From the NCBI GenBank assembly GCA_021399435.1, contig JAJTUP010000080.1:1-64000 (forward strand): a stretch of 64,000 bases of DNA, read 5' to 3'. The DNA comes from Diaporthe sp. PMI_573. Taxonomy: Eukaryota; Ascomycota; Sordariomycetes; Diaporthales; Diaporthaceae. The position numbers were made by a program, and so were the translations under genes. Each line of letters starts with the position of its first letter. Within the stretch, counting starts at the first letter, position 1. Below the pieces are notes generated by a model, which ran no database searches, was not told where the DNA came from, and worked only from the letters and a program-made list of their open reading frames with translations. This document shows, piece by piece, positions 35,601 through 47,454 of the stretch.

Positions 35601-37784
35601 CTACTGCCTGTGGCTTGACACGCCCGTGGATCCCGCCTCCACCTCTTCGACATCGGCCTTAGAGACACGATCATCAGGGTGGCTCTGAGAGGTTCGCTCT
35701 GCATCTGTGAGAGCAACCACCTTGTCACCGAAAGATTCCGCAATCTCCTCCAATGTCTTCCGTCTTGTCTCGCTATAGAAGTCTCTGTTTCAGTTTCCAC
35801 CTTGTTTCAAGAGTCTTTTCGTCATAAGTGAGGCGTTGCTTACGGGAAGTAAAAATATGCAACAACCAAGAAGAAGAGGCTGCAGCCGACAAAGACGTAA
35901 TAATAGTTCTCTTTGATATTGGCAAAGGCGCTGGGACCTGCCTCGGTGACTAGGATGTATCGACGCATTGGTCAGCGGCCTCTCATGATCAGCCTGTGTC
36001 GTTTGCACTTACTGCCGACATTCACGATAAAGTGAGATGCTGCAGCAAGTCCCATGACTTTGCTTCGCAGCGCAATGGGAAGAATCTCTGCTCCATAGAG
36101 CCATGTAGTGCTGTTCAGCATGCCGTCTGCAAAGTACGTCAGCTAGCCATACGGCGGTGGGTTCCCTAAGCTCATGCAAGTCAGTGCATGTCGACAACAA
36201 GGGTAACTCACAGTAAACAACAACAAACAAGTATATGCCAAGGACAGCAAAGCCCTTTCCAGTCTTGTTGTCCGTGTTCTGGAACTGCCTTTGCATGACG
36301 GCGGCATATATCTCGACGATTATGATGCCACTCAGGCCGGCCAGTATCATTCTACCAATAGTGAGCCAACCAGATTTGTTGGATTCTAAGGGTATAGGCT
36401 TACTTTCTCCGGCCCCATTGATCGGTCAGGAACAGCGTCGTCAGGACGTTGGACGTAAAAGCAATGGTCCCATAGACACCTGCTAAAGCAAGGATGGAGG
36501 TTGACCCAATGCCCAAGGATTTGTACAGAATTGCTAAACAGGTCACCAGTCAATGCATTTCCCCAGGAGCCAATTTTGACGCCTACGCACTCTGATAGTA
36601 CTGGAACATCGGGATGAAGAGTCAGCTCATTCTTCCTGTAAGTAATGAGCAAATGGCAATCATATGAAAAGACTGACCTGAATGACATTAACTCCGGTCA
36701 GACTTGTCATTGTCTGGACGGCAATGGATCTTGCTCGTTGTCAGCATTGAATCCGGCCACGATGTATCCCATGAAACCTACGCCAAGGCTCGATGCCGAA
36801 AAAGTCTGAATATCTCCTTGTATGACTTGATTTCTCTCTCCATTTCGAATTCGATCTGAGAGCGCATGAGCGCGAACTCGTCCTGAACCTCGTGAGGCTG
36901 CAGATCACCCCGGATCTTGATGAATTCCTGCAGGGCCTCGTCAACTTTGCCATTTCGGATCAATTGTCGCGGAGAGTTCGGCATGAAAGTAGCCAAGCCA
37001 GCGATGAGGATCACACCCCAGGGTATCTGAATGCCAAGCGGCAGACGCCATTGCACAGGTCCGTAAGGGGCATAACCGCATGCCATGCCCACCCAGTTTG
37101 ACATCATAGTACCAAAGCTGATGCCGCATCCCGCGATGCCTCCGATCAGGCCCCGGTGCGCAGGTGGTGAGATCTCGCTGAGATAGATGGGAACAGTTCC
37201 CACGAGGCCTCTGAGACTCGTGTCAGCATCATGGAGACGGCAGATCCGAAATTCACTAACCCGACCGCGAAGCCTGCAAGAGCGCGGCCTGCCAAGAACA
37301 TGCCGATATTCACAGATGCAGTCTGGATGATAGTGCCTATTGTCACCACCACGCACATGAACTTCATGAAACGCACTCGACCGAGCTTGTCAGCAATAGC
37401 TGTCTGCGTCAGAGCACCGACAGCCTCGCCAGCGATGTAGACGGCAACAACCTGTGTTGCATTGTCAGCTTGGGTCCGATGGATGCAAGACTCTTTGGGG
37501 GCGGGGTTGGTGGGTGGGCAATACCGCGCCAGTCAAGGCATTGGATGGATTGTGCATGTATTCTCTCCAGCTCTGGTGGGCGATTGCTACAATTCGTGTC
37601 AATTCGGAGGATGAGCGGCTCGCATCGGATAGTTTTGTTCTCACTGGTCGTTGCTATGCCGGTGTCAAAGCCCTTGAAACGTCAGCATTCATTTGTTGTG
37701 TGGCAGATCACTCGGGGGACGAACAAACAGAAATGTGCCGATGGCGGCAAAAATAGCAACGCTCAAGGTGGAAATTTTGGCCAT
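35601..37784 (-). CDS. MFS sugar-type transporter, 12 exons
   Basis: Plasma-membrane sugar porter family member, 497 aa. Exons (minus): 37784-37725, 37672-37645, 37586-37525, 37451-37261, 37210-36782, 36729-36678, 36600-36591, 36533-36404, 36351-36212, 36126-36013, 35949-35844, 35772-35601. Every junction closes in frame and rebuilds family motifs: FLFGFDTGIATTTIAHQSW, DKLGRVRFMK, GRALAGFAVGGLVGTVPIYLSE, PPAHRGLIGG, PNSPRQLI, LTGVNVIQYYQ, TDQWGRRK and GAEILPIALRSK. Exon 7 is just 10 nt (TAC TAT CAG A), supplying YYQ. Helix-6 region PNSPRQLI replaces the common PESPRWL, so the usual Glu and Trp are lost. It lies beyond the P450 remnant in the same orientation. Substrate unknown; distance from the FAD enzymes makes a pathway link only tentative. 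Confidence 0.88.
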
Positions 37785-38738
37785 GATCGATCTTGAGAAG
37801 TATGCCGAGGACAACAGGGCACGAATATGATGAACAGTCGTCGCGAATGAATGAGAAGCGCCTCCTCGGACAGTCTTGCGGGGAGAAGGTGGCAGGTATC
37901 ATCCGATTTCGCTGCAGTCCAATGAATTCGGTATTATGAAAATGGGCACAACTCTTGCTCTAGTCTTATTGGGGACTGATCCGCGCTGGCCGGTTTCCCA
38001 CATTTGGAGAATGGCTGAAATAGCGACCCCGAGAACTGCAAGCCGGCCAGACGAACATCCCATCCCCACTTTACTCCTCGCGAACACTGCTTTCTGCTTA
38101 CCCTTGTAAGGAAAGGCTTAGGGATGGCGCGGAGGCAACTAACAAGAGATAATGGCCATAGTGTCCAAGTCGCACAACGGCCCGAGTTCTACGGACATCT
38201 CGCCGCAGGAAAAGGACACACGGGCCAGATTAGACTAATTTTCCTACTGGACCTCCGAGGCTGCCGTGACATGTCAGGGGTGAGGCTTTGTGAAATCAAT
38301 ATCTACAACAAGGTCCCAGGTCGTGGTCTCCCCGGCGTTCTTGAATAATACAGCCTTTCTCAGGTGCTAGAGGGTGGAGTAATCAAGTCTTCACATGTAA
38401 AAGAAAACAATTGTCCGAACCAGACCCCAATTATGATGTGCTATGTGCAGGGATGATTTCAAGATGATGCAGCACGCCATCCATTTACTTTGTGTCAGAT
38501 GTTATTGATAACTACAAATCTAGTTTCCAGCCTCGCCTTCTCTATCTTTCCGGGCAAGTCGGCAGGGTAAACCAGGAGTACCCATCTAGAAAAGCGACAG
38601 GTCGTGGCTCGAGGATAGAACTGCCCACAACTGAACGCCCCGCGTTCCACCGAGGGCATACAACCCTCCCCGGCATGTTTGACCACGTACTCTTCCCAAT
38701 AACAGGAGCATGCCTGGTCTCTGACCCCAGGGGTCGAG
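37785..38738. other. Intergenic, 0.95 kb
   Basis: Promoter side of the MFS transporter (minus) and 3' flank of the homocysteine methyltransferase (minus). Nothing recognised. Confidence 0.5.
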
Positions 38739-39854
38739 TTATGACACGTCGGCGGAGTGGATGTAGTCGACGAGCTTGGCGATATCGCTATGGCTGGCCT
38801 TGCAACATCCTCCTACCAGGATGGTCGACCATCTCTGACGCCTGGCCGTGTCGAGCACAATCTGTCCCAGGTGCTGTTCCCATGGAATCTGCGTGATATC
38901 AGAAACAGCAGCTCTAGGTTGAGACAACAACAACAAAAGGATAGGCGGTGCTGATCTGCTCACCTTTTGTTCCACTTGGCCAGCGGGGGCCTCCCACTTC
39001 TGCGTCGTAGTGTTGTAAACCTCTCCGTTGGTTCCGTCGGGGTACAGCACCAACGCCGGCCACGCGGCTAGCCTCCCTTCTTGAATCATCTTGGAGACAG
39101 CAGCCTCGTATTTAACCACCAGACCTGAAATCTTGTGCATCTTGGTGCAGTTGATGCCTATGCCCCAAGGCTGAGCTTTGGTGTCGTCGTGAGAAAGCAT
39201 GGCGTTTACGACCTGCTCGACGCTGCTGCCATCGGGGAAGCCGTCGCCTTCGCCTGGAAAGACGCATGCTATCCAGAGTGGCTTCGAAGCAAAGCCAGCA
39301 ACTGCTTTCCTAACGGCGGCGATCTCGTCCAGTCTTGGGATAGTCTCGCATGCGATGTATGCAATCTGGTCGAGAAGCTGACCGTCGCCGAAAAGAGACA
39401 GCCGCTGGGCCCACCACTCGAGCAGCCGTGGCTCGTCGTTATGCTCGTCGTCGTACGCCCCGCTGTATTCCTGTCCAGGAACCATAGTGGAACCGTAGGG
39501 CCCGAGGCTCAGGGCCAGCTTCGCATCCGGCTTGCCCCTGGCCTGATCCGCGATCTCTACTGCGTGCTTGAGGAAGCTGGGGACACGGGACGCATCGATG
39601 CCGTCCGGCCATGTTTGCGTTTTGGTGGCCGCGAAGCCGGCGAGGGAGACTTGGTAGGTGGCCGTCTCGATCACGTCAACTGGCACCTGGCCGAAGTCCC
39701 TCTGGCAGGCAAGGAGCGTCTCCGGGTCGCTCACGATAGGATGCGAAGACCATAATGGCGTGGTTTTGCTGGAAAACTTGACGCCGTATTTATCTTCGAG
39801 GGACGTCCCGAGACCTCCGTCTAGGAAGAGAATAGGACTGCGGGGTGGCGTCAT
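38739..39854 (-). CDS. Homocysteine S-methyltransferase
   Basis: Zinc-dependent transfer of a methyl group from S-methylmethionine or S-adenosylmethionine to homocysteine, making methionine (Mht1/Sam4-type, cytosolic). Exons 39854-38964 and 38888-38739 with a 75-nt in-frame intron (38963-38889), giving 346 aa; leaving the intron in would insert a Leu-run that the family lacks. FLDGGLGTSLE at the N-terminus and the three zinc cysteines are visible: Cys236 (GINCTK), Cys325 and Cys326 (LVGGCCKAS). Length and motif order are normal. It appears unrelated to the neighbouring transport/oxidation genes; a shared role is not suggested by the layout. Confidence 0.92.
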   Translation of the reverse strand: MTPPRSPILFLDGGLGTSLEDKYGVKFSSKTTPLWSSHPIVSDPETLLACQRDFGQVPVDVIETATYQVSLAGFAATKTQTWPDGIDASRVPSFLKHAVEIADQARGKPDAKLALSLGPYGSTMVPGQEYSGAYDDEHNDEPRLLEWWAQRLSLFGDGQLLDQIAYIACETIPRLDEIAAVRKAVAGFASKPLWIACVFPGEGDGFPDGSSVEQVVNAMLSHDDTKAQPWGIGINCTKMHKISGLVVKYEAAVSKMIQEGRLAAWPALVLYPDGTNGEVYNTTTQKWEAPAGQVEQKVSRSAPPILLLLLSQPRAAVSDITQIPWEQHLGQIVLDTARRQRWSTILVGGCCKASHSDIAKLVDYIHSADVS

Positions 39855-40665
39855 CGTTGGCGTTGAGCGACTGCTTTCATGACAAACTGATCACAGTGCT
39901 TCGCTTCTCGCGTGCCAAGCCATGGAGTCCGGGCAGGAATTTTCCCAGGCACGCCGGTGGATCCGCGGCCCGCTCCCCAATCGATTTGGGGCCTCAGTTC
40001 CGGAGCCGGACCACAGTGCGCGTGGTCGGACGACTCCGATCACTAAACAACAATATTCGACCTGGATGGTCTGGCATGGGGCGCCCATGAGCTGGCTGAA
40101 TTGGCACATTTTGTTCCCATATTTGCAGTAGCAACTTTGCAGGCTGAGGATGCCTGGAAGCCTGCCTAGCGGTCTGCAGTCCTACGGCCCGGATCGGCGA
40201 CACCCAAGACACCTCAGCCCCGGCGGAGCTTCCCTGGGACCGCTGAGAGGATGGCACAAAGTGGCTAATGGTCTATGTTTGGGGGGTACGAGCCGGGGTC
40301 CGGATCCTGCGAGAGACGCTCTGGCCGTCGTCAATGGTCGCCAATAGCTGACACTCGGTTGTGTGACGACACGTCAATCCTTCTGGTGCCAGTAGCCTGG
40401 CTTGCTGTCAGACACCGACACGTGTGGTGCTCCACCTGAGACTGACATCGGGCCCGCGACCGCCAGGCAGTGACCTGAGCTGTGCACACAGGTTTGAACA
40501 GATAAGAGTCATCTGCGACATCCTGTTGTACAAGATCTTGACCCCTTTGTTGAGAGCAAAACCGCGCCAACTGCCCTTGGACGTAAAAGCTTAGGCGATT
40601 CCAGCCTGTTCTAACCAGGTCATTTATCACAAACGGTCTACAGAGCCATCAGAGCCATCAGAGAG
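39855..40665. other. Divergent spacer, 0.8 kb
   Basis: Between the start codons of the methyltransferase (-) and the small ORF at 40666 (+). No ORF of interest. A 9-bp tandem repeat lies at the right edge. Confidence 0.5.
40642..40659. repeat. 9-bp tandem repeat
   Basis: AGAGCCATC occurs twice in tandem (40642-40650, 40651-40659), immediately before the ATG of the small ORF at 40666. Confidence 0.8.
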
Positions 40666-41079
40666 ATGCACATCATGGCATACACGTGTCTGAGCCGTCA
40701 GATTGTAGCGGTTTTCATACTCTGTGCACTTCAGGCCGCTGGCGGACTAGCAATGCCAACATCCACGACCACCTCTACGCCAGCATCACCACAGTGGCCC
40801 AGTCTACTCGAAACGGCCAGAATCTTCGTGTCTCGATGGCTGAATGAGACAACCGCCATAATTGCCATAGGGGTGATTGTGGGACTAGCCGCCGCCTCAT
40901 TTGCTGTTTTCGGGCTCGAATGGAAGGACTATGATGATCAAGATTCCTTGGAGCGGTTCACAATCGAAGAAGAGCGCGTATGCCAGGATACATCGAAGCA
41001 TGCCGGCGCATGGCAGCCCATGTCTCGAGATTCCGATCAAAACCGTCGGTTCCAGGTCCAGTTGAGTTCGACCGTTTGA
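40666..41079 (+). CDS. Small signal-peptide/single-TM protein, unknown function
   Basis: 137 aa, single exon. The N-terminus looks like a signal peptide (IVAVFILCALQAAGGLA then a Thr/Ser/Pro-rich stretch), followed by one membrane helix (TAIIAIGVIVGLAAASFAVFGL, roughly residues 63-84) and a charged cytosolic tail with an acidic patch. That is a plausible type I topology and unlikely in random sequence. No family recognised, no splice sites needed. Two start choices, 40666 and the ATG three codons later, are equivalent. It borders a long gene-poor stretch, so the call is tentative. Confidence 0.5.
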   Translation: MHIMAYTCLSRQIVAVFILCALQAAGGLAMPTSTTTSTPASPQWPSLLETARIFVSRWLNETTAIIAIGVIVGLAAASFAVFGLEWKDYDDQDSLERFTIEEERVCQDTSKHAGAWQPMSRDSDQNRRFQVQLSSTV

Positions 41080-44000
41080 GCCCCCAGACCAAAGCCCCTT
41101 ACTCGCGTGGCCGTCGCCTCTCGGTCATAGCAGCCCACTGCATATGGTGGTGGGCTGGGACTGGACTCGATTGGGCAGACTCGACGGAAGACAGCACGGT
41201 TCGGGTCGATCTCTCCCTGGGGCCTGCAATTCGATGCCCGTAAAGTCGCGCCCAAGGTGGATGAATTGAAGGGAAACTCGAATCGGATGTTGAGGATACG
41301 CTATGAGAGCACCGAGCTACTTCCCATCTGTTCACGTTTGCGATACCGCAGTAATACCATGGTTCTACTGAACATGACCATGAATTGGGCAGCGAAAAAT
41401 AGCGAGGGGGGATTAGCGTTCGTCCGCAACCACCCCAGAAGATGGCACAGCCCTATCAAGGACCAGACTGTCAGGCGCATCTCACGCTGTGCAAGGAAAG
41501 GGGCTCAGTGGAGGACCGTGGTCAGACGGGAGGATACCTTCAGACAATCTCATCACAAGACTTCAGCGTCACTCACATTCAGTCTCGAACCTAGCTTGTT
41601 GAGAGGTGTGTCCTGCAGCATGTGGACGGTTTGCATCGTATCATAACCATCCAATTGTGAGCCTGTGATTGCAGGTTGCTGGGCATTGAGACGGCCGTGG
41701 TTCACCGTGTGCCCTGGTTTGGTCTTTGCATTGGACAAGGTCGGCATGCAACCATCATGTTCCTCTTCATGCATGGCGCGATTCGTTGATGTAAAGTGGA
41801 GGCCGGGTTTGTCTGTTCGATCCATGAATGGGCAGTTTCCAATCCGGATCATCAGACGTAGGATGAATCTGCACTTGTTCATTGCCATGGTTAAAATTGT
41901 TCTGCCTAACGTGCAACGTCCCAGCTCCAGAAGCATCACTGAGACAGAACAATCCTCATCAAACATGCATAGCCATCCACTACCAGCTGAGAAGGAATAA
42001 TGAGCACAGCCTTCGGGCCCCGTACCATCACTGCAATATGGCACCTATCTTTCCCCACCAGTCTCGCCTCGTGAGAAAAGATATCCCCAACGCGCCTCGG
42101 GACAAGATTTCCCATCCACCAAGGAGACAATCCATCTGAATATCACGTATCATCCCATGGAGACATCAAGTACGTGCGAGTGGGACATGATTTGAAATTG
42201 TTGCTGGTGTCTGCGCCAACCATCACAGCCTCCACAAAGATGGCCGTGTGATATGCCATGCAGGCGTCTACAAATGTCTGGTCTCTAACTGGGCCAGAGA
42301 ACCAATAAAGAATAAGGACGCTTCTGCTCGCAGGCCTTTGCCAAGCCGCTTTGTCTCGGCCTTTGGCCGTTTTAGCCCAACTAATCACCGTCTGGTCGGG
42401 CACCCAGGGTGTATGTAGCCTTCTACCCTGTTGGTAAGATGGTTGGTGGGTTCCCAAAACATGCTTGCAGTTCGCTTCACCTTTGACAGCCACAGCTGGC
42501 GATCACCAAGCAAATTAAAGCACAGCCCATCCTTGGAACGCCAATCTTGCACCAGCACTCGTGCCCGAAGCTAAGCAGGCCGTTATGCCAAGCCTAGAAG
42601 GCGTTGTCACCTTGTTACGTAGAATCATGCCATTTATTGCTTCTGGAAAACTTGCAGCATCGCAAGAAAAAGCCCAAGTTTAATAAAAGAACACATTTCC
42701 GCGCTGAGTTTGCAGTGAATTCGGAATACGACCCTGCGACGCACGTAACTCAGCAGCTGCTATACGCGTAAATGTTTGTCCCTTATCGAAATATGAGTGG
42801 ACTGCGATGTGTTCTGCTACCAGTCGCAATGCCAAAGGTACCGGTACACATTCCATTCCCATCGGCCCAAGGACCTGAGCATGTGGAAGGTTAAGCGTCG
42901 GGGGTAGGGAGATCGATGGTCAACGGCCTGAATCAGGGCGAGCACGTGGCCTGTCCCATCGAATTTCTGGAAGCTTGACTTGACTTTTAAGAAGCGAAGA
43001 CTTAGTGACGCCAGTAGTTTCATATCCCCCAGCCCGTGACCCTTGCAACCGGGTAGCTGCTTCCTTCTGTCGCAAGTATGCACCGATACACTGGGCACTA
43101 CCAGCTAGTCAAAATGACGCGTATACCCAGGTTCCGTATTACACAGTAGGGAGGGGGACATCGTTTCGATATGTTTGTACATGGATTTACCGTCCAATCG
43201 GGCTACACAGTTCGAGACATGGGAGAGACACAAGGCTTGACTTTAGCCAGCCGTTTGGTCATGCTAAATCATGCTAATATATCCCGACGCAATGCAACCA
43301 CCCCAACGAACGGTGAGAAGCCCTTGCCTCAACAACCGCATCCGCTTGTGGTGGTCAGCCGTTGAGCGACTGGGCGATAGGGTCGGTCTCAACTTGTACT
43401 GCAGGAGATAGTGTGCATTGAGGTTTAGACTTCATCTGAACCATGCCGTCATGACTCGAGCACGTGTCTCCGGGGTCGACTCCAGACCAGAGCATATGCT
43501 CCCGCGTACGTTCCGCGTACGTTCACCGTCGTCTGTTGTCGGGTGTCTATGGGAAGACTAGTCGGGGACTGCAGGGCGAGAAGGTGTGTAATTGAGGTGG
43601 CCGATCACAAGACATGGGAACAAGAGACATTTGGTAAAGCAGAAGTTGATTTCCAAGTGTCCCCTTTCAACGGACTTGACGAGTATGTGTCCGTTGGGGG
43701 GTTGGGCTTGGGAGTATCTTGGGTACGAACGATAAACAAGCCCTGGCATTGGCCGCTGGCGCAACGGCCGTCACATCACGGGCTGTGTTGTTGACCGAAT
43801 CACACCGACATATTATATGGCATATGTGTCAGAGTTTCAACCTTCACTATGAGATCCAAACGTGGGCTTGCGACTCGGCCTCAGCGCACGGCGCAGCAGA
43901 AGCACCGCACGACATCCAGCCTGAGCAGCCGACAGCCACGGGACAGAAAGCGTCGGGTATCATTAGTGTCGATCTACACTACGACACTAACGTCCCCCTG

Positions 44001-44703
44001 GAAGCGTACTACACTAAGGAGCCGTCACATCTCTACGAGTCAGCATCGTGCATGCACAGAATGCACCTCACCCTGCCTTCTAGAACACCCGGGAATCTCG
44101 ATGAAAGCCAGCTTCACTCCGCATCCTGGCGCCGACTATCGCGAGCCATCAGCCTTCCATACTGAGACTCTCTTTGGTGGTTGGCCTGCCTCATCGGGAG
44201 ACATGGTACGATTTTTGGCCCAGGCCGGCCTATCACGGGATGGCTGGAGGTGGGCGCAAACCTTGTTTTTTTGCCCTCGGCCCTGGCACCCAAGTCCTGG
44301 TCGCCGTCGCCCTTGACCTGGCACGTATGGTTGGGGAGGGAAGGGCGGAATAGCCTGCCCACCGCCCGGCACCCCTCCTCCTCCGCCTGCCCTCGCCAGC
44401 GACAAGCAGACCCTGGCACTGGCCAGAGAAAACACGCTGCGCGTGCCGGGAAACTCTAAACTTCTGACATGCCATTCTGCCCATTCTGCCGAGCATCCCC
44501 AGATTGCCTTGCACCCCGCCCCTTGTTCCGGCTAGGTGTTCTCCACAATTTCGTCCCGCCCACTCTCTTCGCGACTATGCATCCGCCCGCGCGTGAAGGT
44601 CGTCGCCACAGTCTGTTTCCCCTGATTCGACTCTCCTCGGGCCAGCGAGAAGCTGACACACAAGGCCAACCTTTGGTGTACCCAGTACTGTACCGTCCGG
44701 CTC
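41080..44703. other. Gene-poor region, 3.6 kb
   Basis: The longest unexplained stretch in the window. ORFs up to about 160 codons occur on both strands, but none shows domains, signal peptides or consistent splice logic. An 11-bp tandem repeat sits at 43502-43523. The last 300 bases are C/T-rich, as expected before the transcription-factor start. A decayed element is possible; no terminal repeats or transposase fragments were recognised. Confidence 0.45.
43502..43523. repeat. Exact 11-bp tandem duplication (CCGCGTACGTT x2)
   Basis: Two adjoining identical copies, 43502-43512 and 43513-43523, each containing the palindrome CGTACG. It is non-coding, with no gene assigned nearby. Confidence 0.85.
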
Positions 44704-47454
44704 ATGGCCAAGAGATCCTGGCACGAAGTAACCGACTCCCTGTCTCAGGACATGGCTAGCCCTCCCCTTACGGTAGGCCATGTCCCCTCCCCTTCCCCCT
44801 TGGGAACCCATTCCTATTTCAGATATTGGACCCTCCCTTGCCGTCCCTATGCGGCAACACCACCTCGCATGCCATGTCCCGTTTTTGTTCGCTGGCAGGT
44901 GATGCTGACCCAGAGGCTACAAACGATCTAGAGCAGGCGCCGCGGCTATGATCTGCCACCGGGTTCTTCCTCGGCTGGCCTGACCCAGGCCCAGACCGGC
45001 GAAACCCCTAGGCGCACCAGTCACCCGTCCCCCTTCCAGTCCGTTTCCACCCCACGTGGCGATGTGCCGCCCTTCCAGCAGCCTCAGCGGAACCCTTCCC
45101 TGGCATCTGTGGAGATATCACGGAAGGTGAAGGCCTGTGCAGCATGTCGTAAGCAGAAGGTAGGGCACCTCCCGCCCTCACGTCACATATTATAGTCTTT
45201 TTTTCTCTCGGAGCTCCGCAATTCCCGAAACCTTTTGCAATATACTTACAGCGTGCCTGACCTCGCCATGTAGATCAGGTGTCACATGGAGGATGGGAAG
45301 CCTCCATGTGTGAGGTGCAAACAAAGGAACCTCTCGTGTGTGCTCAACAAGAGCTTACAGATGCTCATGGATGAGAGGTCTCAGTAAGCCTGTCCTCTTC
45401 TTCAACATGATCGTCGTCCCGTGGCCTCGCCCCATAATCTCCGAGGCGGACGTGGTTTTTTTTTAACCTCACTGGGGGTTTCCACTGGATGTCTGACAGT
45501 CGTGGTAGGTGGCACCAAGACATTGTCGGCGACCTCGAACTTATATACTCTGCTGTTCAAGAGCTTCGAGAAAGTTCTGCTCTTCCGCCACTCGCTGGAC
45601 TTCGAAGCTCCACTGACCGGCCCGGTCCAGATACAATGGACCCGGGCGGGCAGGAGCATGAAGACAGCGGCGGCGTGTCTCCAGGGGACAATAATTCGCC
45701 CACGATGTTGAATATATTGGATGAAGGCATGACCGACGTCACAACGCATCATGCCGGCTTCTTCCCACCCTCCATCTCACCACTCAATCCACAAGGCGGC
45801 GGTCCGCCCCTCCATTCTCATGACTCGGGCGAGGACGCCCAGAGTCTCCACTCCGGGGGCGGATCCATACGGGACTTTATTTCCGTGGGGCAGATCTCCC
45901 TGGCGGACGCACAGCGGCTCTTTGATCTTTACATCGAACAGCTGGACTACTTCGCGTACAAGATCGGTGGCCGCTGGCGGACGCTGGACGCGCTGAGGGC
46001 GCGGAGCGCCATATTGACCGCGAGCATCCTGACCGTGGCCGCGTTGCATGATTCCTCGTCGAATCAGATCTACCCGGTCTGCAACAGAGAGCTACGACGC
46101 CTAATATCGGCAAGTGTGTTCGACAGGAGGGTTAACCGGGACCACCTAAGAGCTCTCTGTGTGGCCTCGTACTGGCTGAGTGATATCAGCTGGACCCTGT
46201 CTGGCATGGCGATCCGCCGGGCGACCGAAATCAACCTGAGCGGCAATTACCAGAGGGTACTGATGGAGGGCAGTGAGGACGCGGCTGACTGCCTGCGGCT
46301 GTGGTATAATCTTTTCATCTGTGATAGGAACCTCTCCACTCTCTACAGCAGGCAGACTCTTGTTTGCGAAGACGCCAGCATCCAGGGCTGGGAGGAGTTT
46401 CTCAAGACTCCGCTCTCCACGGACCACGACAAGAGACTAATGAGCCAGGTCTCTTTGCATCTAATTCTATCAAGCATCCACGAGCTGTTCGGCCCCGACA
46501 ATGGAGTCATGATACCGCCGGCGTTTTCAATGCAGATTGCGCACTACAGCCGTCAGCTCGACCACTGGGTAGGCGTTTGGTCGACAACACTGAAAAGTCA
46601 GTAGTGTTTTTTTACTTCTGTCGGGATAGAAGTCACATTGAACAGCGACGCCGCACTTTGCCTCCTTTGATAGTACACGCCAATCTAATCACTATTTGCC
46701 CACAGGTTGCTCCTCGACGATTGGCGAGTTTCCAGTCAAGAATGCCCTCATTTACTACCATTTTTCGAAGCTATACCTCTTTAGCCACGTTTTCCGCGGG
46801 CTCACAAACAAGGACGCCATCCCCGTCGCCCTGCGGGAAGCCGCCTCGGGCGCTATCGCCGCCGCGACCAACATCATCGAGCTCGTCCTGCAGGACCCAG
46901 ACATCGCATCTAGCCTCCGGGGCATGCCCACTTTCGTCCACGCGATGGTCTGCTTCGCCTGCGTGTTCCTTCTGAAACAGGCTGCCAAGCGGCAGGACGG
47001 GCTGGTGGAGGCCGGCCTCGTCAGCGACCTGGCAAGCAGGCTGGTCGCGCTGTTCAGATCGATCCAGGCGGGCAAGTGGCACCTCGCTCACCTGATGGCC
47101 GACGGGCTGGAGAAGTCCGCCGCTTCACTGCTCGGCGATAGCGGTTCGGGCGTCGCAGAGGGACACGAAAGTGCTGCAGGGAGCCGTCTGGGCAAGGGAG
47201 CCTCTGGCAGCATGATGGGGGAACCGGGACCGGAGGATACATCCGGCATGGCCTTTGGGATGTATGCTGACCCGAGCGCTTCGTCCTTCCAGGGATCCGT
47301 TCCCTCGGGTCTTGGTGGCGTGGGAGGCTCTGTTGGAATGCAGTCGATGCAGGGTGCCATCCAAAGCCCAGACTTGGCCTTTGGGCCCCAGGGCTTCTTC
47401 GATTTCAGTACGGCTCACCCGGGTCCAGAGAATGAGGGCTTCGGATTCCCGTGA
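44704..47454 (+). CDS. Zn2Cys6 fungal transcription factor
   Basis: Nuclear DNA-binding regulator with an N-terminal binuclear zinc cluster and a fungal-specific regulatory domain. Confident exons: up to 45159, 45274-45383, 45509-46596, 46706-47454. The cluster is split by an intron: KACAACRKQK then IRCHMEDGKPPCVRCKQ and LSCVLNKSLQMLMDERSQW. Middle-homology region: YFAYKIGGRW, ASYWLSDISWTLSGMAIRRA, LRLWYNLFICDRNLS. The C-terminus is Gly/Ser-rich. The 5' end is uncertain: an in-frame TAG at 44929-44931 requires an upstream exon, and the best model joins 44704-44772 (MAKRSWHEVTD) to 44932 through a 159-nt intron, giving 747 aa. An alternative frame ending at 44947 suggests a different first intron or an indel. 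No link to a particular target cluster can be read. Confidence 0.85.

Noticed and set aside
41257..41646. 129-codon plus-strand ORF
   Set aside because: Unrecognisable composition, no supporting promoter or conservation cue; within a gene-poor stretch where such ORFs are expected by chance.
42520..42600. 5S-rRNA-like string (CCCGAAGCTAAGCAGG)
   Set aside because: Only a short resemblance; the flanking sequence does not match fungal 5S rRNA or fold into its helices.
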